Positions 14,555 through 18,566 of a stretch of DNA of 18,566 bases are shown piece by piece. The notes beneath the pieces are model-generated. The model saw only the letters and a program-made list of their open reading frames with translations. It searched no databases and was not told the DNA's origin. Source of the DNA: Candidatus Pelagibacterales bacterium. Lineage in GTDB: Bacteria > Pseudomonadota > Alphaproteobacteria > TMED109. The position numbers and the translations under genes are program-made. Positions within the stretch are counted from its first letter, which is position 1, and each line of letters starts with the position of its first letter. The stretch covers positions 10,666-29,231 of the forward strand of contig PCCU01000025.1 in the NCBI GenBank assembly GCA_002732015.1. The letters are read 5' to 3'.

Positions 14555-16345
14555 TTATTCCTTTTCGTCAATAAGATTTATGTTTAATTCTTTAATTTGT
14601 TCTTCTTTTACAAAGTTTGGCGCACCCATTAGCAAGTCTTCAGCTTTTTGGTTCATAGGAAACATAGTTACATCTCTTATATTTTTCTCACCAGCAATAA
14701 GCATTACTATTCTATCTATACCAGGTGCAATACCACCATGAGGTGGTGCACCAAATTGAAAAGCATAATATAGAGCTGGAAATTCCCTTTTAATTATTTC
14801 TTCTGAATAACCTGCTATTTCGAATGCTTTTTTCATAATTTCAGGATTATGATTTCTTATGGCTCCTGAAGAAAGTTCAATTCCATTACATACTATATCA
14901 TATTGAAATGCTTTAATTTCCAGAGGATCTTTATTTATTAAACTATCTAAACCTCCTTGAGGCATAGAAAAAGGATTATGACTAAAATTTATTTTTTTTG
15001 TATTTTCATCTATTTCATACATAGGAAAATCAACTATCCAACAAAACATAAACTTGTCATTCTTTATTAATTTTAGTTCTTCTGCTAACTTAGTTCTAAC
15101 TTTACCACTAAATTTAATAGCCTGATTCATTTCATCGCAAATAAAAAAAACTCCATCATCTTCTTTTATAGACAAGTCCACTATTAACTTTTTTTGCATT
15201 TCTGTGTTAATATTCTTGGCAATTGGCCCTTTTCCTACTATACCATTTCCTTCTTTATTGAAGGTCATATATCCCAACCCAGAGGCACCTTCCTCTTTTG
15301 CCCAATTATTTAATTTATCAAAAAAAGACCTAGGTCTATCTTTTCCAATTGGAGCTACAATAACTTTCATTACTCCGCCATTATTAATTATCTTTTTAAA
15401 AATATTAAGATTTATCTGGTCGTTTCTAAAAAAATCAGTGTATTCTTTTATTTCTAGTGGGTTTCTAAGATCTGGTTTGTCTGTCCCATACTTCTGTAAC
15501 GACTCAAAATATGAAATTCTTGGAAAAGGTACTTCTGCAATTGTCTTTGTTGAAAACTTTTTAAAAGTTTGTGTTAATACATTCTCTAACAAATTAAAAA
15601 TATCATCTTGCTCAATAAATGCCATTTCTATATCTAATTGATAAAACTCTCCAGGACTTCTATCTGCTCTAGCATCTTCATCTCTGAAACAGGGTGCAAT
15701 TTGAAAATATTTATCAAAACCTGAAACCATAATCAACTGCTTAAATTGTTGAGGTGCTTGAGGAAGTGCATAAAATTTTCCACTGTGTATTCTCGAAGGA
15801 ACTAAAAAATCTCTTGCACCTTCTGGAGAGGCTGCTGTTAATATGGGAGTTTGAAACTCTTGGAAACCATTTTTTATCATTATAGATCTTATAAAGGATA
15901 TTACTTTACTTCTTAAAATAATGTTATTTTTAACTTTTTCTCTTCGAAGATCTAAAAATCTATTTTTCAGTCTAATCTCATCTCCATAATGTTCATTTCC
16001 GGCTACTTGCATTGGTAAAACATTAGAAACGGATATTATTTCTACTTGGTCAATTAAAACCTCAATATCGCCAGTAGTAATTTTTTTATTTTTTGTTTCT
16101 TTGCTTCTCGATATAACTTCACCTGAAACTTTAACTACACTTTCTAATCTTAAATGTTCTAACAAAGAAAACTCTTTATTATTTTTATCTACTACTATTT
16201 GTGTAATACCATATTGATCTCTTAAATCTATAAATAGCAAACCACCATGGTCTCTTTTTGAATGTATCCAGCCTGAAAGTTTAACCTTGGTATTTATATC
16301 AGTTTCGGTTAGTTCGCCACAAGTATGAGTTCTATAATGATGCAC
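14555..16345 (-). CDS. aspS: Aspartyl-tRNA synthetase (probably non-discriminating)
   Basis: AspRS charges tRNA-Asp and, in non-discriminating forms, also tRNA-Asn. The 596 residues have the bacterial layout. An N-terminal OB-fold anticodon-binding domain (about 1-110) comes first, then the class II catalytic core with its inserted GAD domain. Motif 2 is FRDEDARADRSPGEFYQLDI (220-239) and motif 3 is GIAPGIDR (538-545). In the anticodon domain the loop reads RDHGG, with His33 aligning to the His of non-discriminating Pseudomonas AspRS rather than the Leu of the E. coli enzyme. This suggests Asp-tRNA-Asn formation followed by GatCAB amidation. The start codon is GTG at 16345. The gene lies 64 bp downstream of ppk; that spacer is A/T-rich with no clear hairpin. 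Confidence 0.97.
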   Translation of the reverse strand: MHHYRTHTCGELTETDINTKVKLSGWIHSKRDHGGLLFIDLRDQYGITQIVVDKNNKEFSLLEHLRLESVVKVSGEVISRSKETKNKKITTGDIEVLIDQVEIISVSNVLPMQVAGNEHYGDEIRLKNRFLDLRREKVKNNIILRSKVISFIRSIMIKNGFQEFQTPILTAASPEGARDFLVPSRIHSGKFYALPQAPQQFKQLIMVSGFDKYFQIAPCFRDEDARADRSPGEFYQLDIEMAFIEQDDIFNLLENVLTQTFKKFSTKTIAEVPFPRISYFESLQKYGTDKPDLRNPLEIKEYTDFFRNDQINLNIFKKIINNGGVMKVIVAPIGKDRPRSFFDKLNNWAKEEGASGLGYMTFNKEGNGIVGKGPIAKNINTEMQKKLIVDLSIKEDDGVFFICDEMNQAIKFSGKVRTKLAEELKLIKNDKFMFCWIVDFPMYEIDENTKKINFSHNPFSMPQGGLDSLINKDPLEIKAFQYDIVCNGIELSSGAIRNHNPEIMKKAFEIAGYSEEIIKREFPALYYAFQFGAPPHGGIAPGIDRIVMLIAGEKNIRDVTMFPMNQKAEDLLMGAPNFVKEEQIKELNINLIDEKE

Positions 16346-16409
16346 TTTTTTACTTTATTAAATTAATAAACTATCTTATTTTTTTTAAATAATAAAGAAA
16401 TACTATAAA

Positions 16410-18503
16410 TTATTTTTTTAGAATTATTTCCTTAGGTCTGTCATACTTCATAGATTCTCCTCTGCCTGATAAGCTAGGGTTTTTCATAAAATATTGATGT
16501 GCAGATATGGAATCTCTTTTTGGAAGAATGCGACTATAACTTCCATCTGCTTGCATTTTCCAGGCTTGAACTTTATCATTTAAGTTTGCCACCATAATTT
16601 GATTTAATATTTGTTTATGAACAGTTTTGTTTAATATAGGAACCATTGCTTCATATCTACGGTCAAAGTTTCTTGGCATCACATCTGCAGATGAAATAAA
16701 TACCTTAGCAAATTTAGAAGGCATGGTTTTTCCATTACTAAAGCAATAGATTCTTGAATGCTCTAAAAATCTTCCAACTATACTTTTTACATATATATTT
16801 TCAGAAAGTCCTTTTACTTGAGGCTTTAAACAACATATTCCTCTAACTATTAACTCCACTCTTACATTATTTTGACTAGCCTTGTACAGAGCATTAATTA
16901 TTTCTTCATCTACTAAAGAGTTACATTTAAACCATATCTCTCCGTTTTTTCCATTTTTTTTATTCCTTATCTCTTGATTAATTAGATCTATGATATCATG
17001 TCTTAGATTAAAAGGAGCAATACTCAAATAATTCCATTTTTTAGGGGCAGAATAACCAGTTGCCATGTTAAAAAAACTTTGAGTATCTTTTGCTATGAGA
17101 TTATTACAAGTAAATAGGGATAAGTCTGTATATACTTTCGCAGTATTTATATGATAGTTACCAGTACCAAAATGCACGTAAGTATTTAAGCCATTTCTTT
17201 CTTTTCTTACAACAAGTGATAGTTTTGCATGAGTTTTTAATTCGACAGAACCATAAACTACTTGAACTCCATACCTTTTTAAATATCTGGCAACTTTAAT
17301 ATTTGCCTCTTCATCAAATCTTGCTTTTATTTCTAATAACGCAGTAACAGACTTACCTTCTTCTGCTGCCTCTACCAATGCTTCTATAATTTCATTATTG
17401 CCCTTAGCAGTCCTATAAATAGTTTGTTTTATTACCAATACTTTCTTATCCTTAGCTGCTTGCCTTAGAAACTTTACAACAACATCAAATGACTCATATG
17501 GATGATGAATTATCATATCTTTTTTCCTTATAGCTGCAAAACAATCATCATTGGCATCAGCTATTCTTTCAGGAAATCTGGGTTTATATTCTCTCCATTT
17601 GAGTTTATTTGGACATTTCTTATAAATTTCACTTACTGAGCTAATATCTAATAAATGGTCAAACTTAAGTATATAATTATATTTTATTTTAAGCGTTTTA
17701 ACTATCAAGTCTTTTAAATCTTTAGGCATAGTCTTACTTATTTCTAATAAAATAACTCTTCCATACCTTCTTTTTCTAAGTTGGTTTTCAAATGTGGTAA
17801 CTAAATCTTCTGCCTCATCTATAAACTCGATATCACTATCTCTAATAATTCTAAAAGTTCCATATGATATAAACTTAAACTCAGGAAACAAATCTTTAAT
17901 AAACATGACTATTAAGTCTTCAGTTTTAATAAACTTATAGGTATTCTTGAACTTTACAAATTTAGTAAGTCCCTTTGGAAAAGGAATAACAACTTTAATG
18001 AGTTTCTTGTTTTTATTATTTTTTAATTTTAATACCATAGAAAGTCCTAAATTTGGAACAAAAGGAAAGGGATGAGCTGGGTCTACAGCTACAGGTGTTA
18101 AAAGAGGAAAAACTGATTTGGCAAAGAAATTTTTTAGCCAATTTTTATCTAACTTTATCAGCTGATTAAAACTTACTATTTCTATGTTATTTTTTTTTAA
18201 ATCGCATAATGTTTTTATCCAACAATTATTTTGTTTCTCTTTTAACTTTTTAGACTCCTCTATAACTTTCTGCATGGTTTCTTCTGGCAATAAATCATCA
18301 ATACTTGGTAATAAAACATCCCCATCTATTTGCCCTTTTAGACCAGCTACCCTTACCATAAAAAACTCATCTAGATTTGAACCTGATATTCCAAGAAAAT
18401 TAACTCTCTCTAAAATAGGGTGATTTTCGTTAAAAGCTTCTTCTAATACTCTTTTGTTAAAAGCTAACCAGGACAGCTCCCTATTTAAAAAATTACTACT
18501 CAT
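16410..18503 (-). CDS. ppk: Polyphosphate kinase 1
   Basis: PPK1 reversibly polymerises the gamma-phosphate of ATP into inorganic polyphosphate. The 697-residue protein has all four domains. The N-terminal domain opens with FLNRELSWLAFNKRVLEEA (5-23), including SNLDEFFMVRVAGLKG. A head domain follows, then two phospholipase D-like C-terminal domains. The autophosphorylated histidine is His425 in KTHAKLSLVV (E. coli His435). Supporting residues are His444 and His451 in YVHFGTGNYH, and His582 in LEHSRIYCF of the second HxR/K motif. The ATP-contacting segment SSADVMPRNFDRR (604-616) is present. The ATG directly follows the stop codon of the upstream gene with no spacer. In many alphaproteobacteria ppx and rnd sit between ppk and aspS; both are missing here, so polyphosphate hydrolysis must be encoded elsewhere or be absent. 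Confidence 0.98.
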   Translation of the reverse strand: MSSNFLNRELSWLAFNKRVLEEAFNENHPILERVNFLGISGSNLDEFFMVRVAGLKGQIDGDVLLPSIDDLLPEETMQKVIEESKKLKEKQNNCWIKTLCDLKKNNIEIVSFNQLIKLDKNWLKNFFAKSVFPLLTPVAVDPAHPFPFVPNLGLSMVLKLKNNKNKKLIKVVIPFPKGLTKFVKFKNTYKFIKTEDLIVMFIKDLFPEFKFISYGTFRIIRDSDIEFIDEAEDLVTTFENQLRKRRYGRVILLEISKTMPKDLKDLIVKTLKIKYNYILKFDHLLDISSVSEIYKKCPNKLKWREYKPRFPERIADANDDCFAAIRKKDMIIHHPYESFDVVVKFLRQAAKDKKVLVIKQTIYRTAKGNNEIIEALVEAAEEGKSVTALLEIKARFDEEANIKVARYLKRYGVQVVYGSVELKTHAKLSLVVRKERNGLNTYVHFGTGNYHINTAKVYTDLSLFTCNNLIAKDTQSFFNMATGYSAPKKWNYLSIAPFNLRHDIIDLINQEIRNKKNGKNGEIWFKCNSLVDEEIINALYKASQNNVRVELIVRGICCLKPQVKGLSENIYVKSIVGRFLEHSRIYCFSNGKTMPSKFAKVFISSADVMPRNFDRRYEAMVPILNKTVHKQILNQIMVANLNDKVQAWKMQADGSYSRILPKRDSISAHQYFMKNPSLSGRGESMKYDRPKEIILKK

Positions 18504-18566
18504 TTATCTATAATCCTTTTCTATTACTTCTTTTATTAATGAAATAGAAATATTTTTCTTTTTTTC
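18504..18566 (-). CDS. C-terminus of probable HdaA (DnaA-like regulator), partial
   Basis: The last 20 codons of an open frame entering from the right edge end in TAA directly abutting the ppk ATG. The residues EKKKNISISLIKEVIEKDYR resemble the 'K-x-I-T-I-P-L-V-K-E-[IV]-L' C-terminal helix of Hda/HdaA, the DnaA-related protein that promotes ATP hydrolysis on DnaA after replication starts. In alphaproteobacteria hdaA commonly lies just upstream of ppk, which supports the call. The fragment is too short to be certain, and no AAA+ motif is in the window. Confidence 0.5.
   Translation of the reverse strand, partial: EKKKNISISLIKEVIEKDYR

Noticed and set aside
15204..15641. 145-codon open frame on the plus strand inside aspS
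   Set aside because: It is antisense to conserved AspRS sequence. Its hydrophobic look comes from the reverse complement of Lys/Glu-rich codons.
1..18566. tRNA or rRNA genes, CRISPR arrays, insertion sequences, attachment sites, phage genes
   Set aside because: No cloverleaf-like GC-rich segments, regularly spaced repeats, transposase motifs or terminal repeats were seen on either strand. Nearly all of the DNA is accounted for by conserved genes.

Overview
The window is very A+T-rich, densely packed chromosomal DNA from an alphaproteobacterium, most likely a streamlined free-living (marine, SAR11/HIMB59-like) lineage. The class assignment rests on lineage markers: an NDUFA12-type complex I accessory subunit, DUF2155 and DUF6476-like proteins, an RNase E with an S1-domain insertion and a C-terminal GWW motif, accB-accC-aat beside aroQ, and a probable hdaA upstream of ppk. 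Intact chorismate, fatty-acid, thiazole and polyphosphate genes argue against a Rickettsiales-type obligate parasite. The exact genus cannot be decided from the sequence.

Layout. (1) 1-598 (-) is the N-terminal part of an RluA/RluD-family pseudouridine synthase, divergent from 705-989 (+, small membrane protein, DUF6476-like) and 1018-2142 (+, unrecognised secreted protein with an internal repeat). (2) 2139-3257 (-) is an AmiC-type amidase, divergent from 3403-5385 (+), RNase E. (3) 5386-6543 (-) is a class I aminotransferase. Head-to-head with it runs a + strand operon, 6551-9579: BepA-like M48 protease, DsbA-family oxidoreductase, NDUFA12-like subunit, a 75-aa unknown and DUF2155. (4) 9576-12493 (-) is an aat/accC/accB/aroQ operon, transcribed aroQ to aat. 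(5) 12524-14544 (+) is thiS-thiG followed by an MDR-family oxidoreductase. (6) 14555-18566 (-) holds aspS, ppk and the last 20 codons of a probable hdaA.

How the genes work together: the left and middle parts are dominated by cell envelope functions (amidase, M48 chaperone/protease, DsbA, two or three exported unknowns) and RNA metabolism (RluA/D family, RNase E). The right part is central biosynthesis (biotin-dependent acetyl-CoA carboxylase, shikimate pathway, thiazole), translation (AspRS), N-end-rule tagging (Aat) and polyphosphate.

The most notable signal is thiS. The gene is unannotatable as one open frame because it is split by a -1 frameshift at an A9 run, which in the upstream frame reads as the slippery heptamer A AAA AAG. 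Restoring the frame gives a full 71-residue ThiS ending in GGG, directly upstream of an intact thiG. Other points of interest are an almost complete lack of terminator space at all four convergent gene pairs, start codons 7 bp apart at one divergent pair, the RNase E GWW tail, and the absence of ppx and rnd between ppk and aspS. No tRNA, rRNA, CRISPR array, insertion sequence or phage gene was seen. No stretch of 300 bases lacks a gene.
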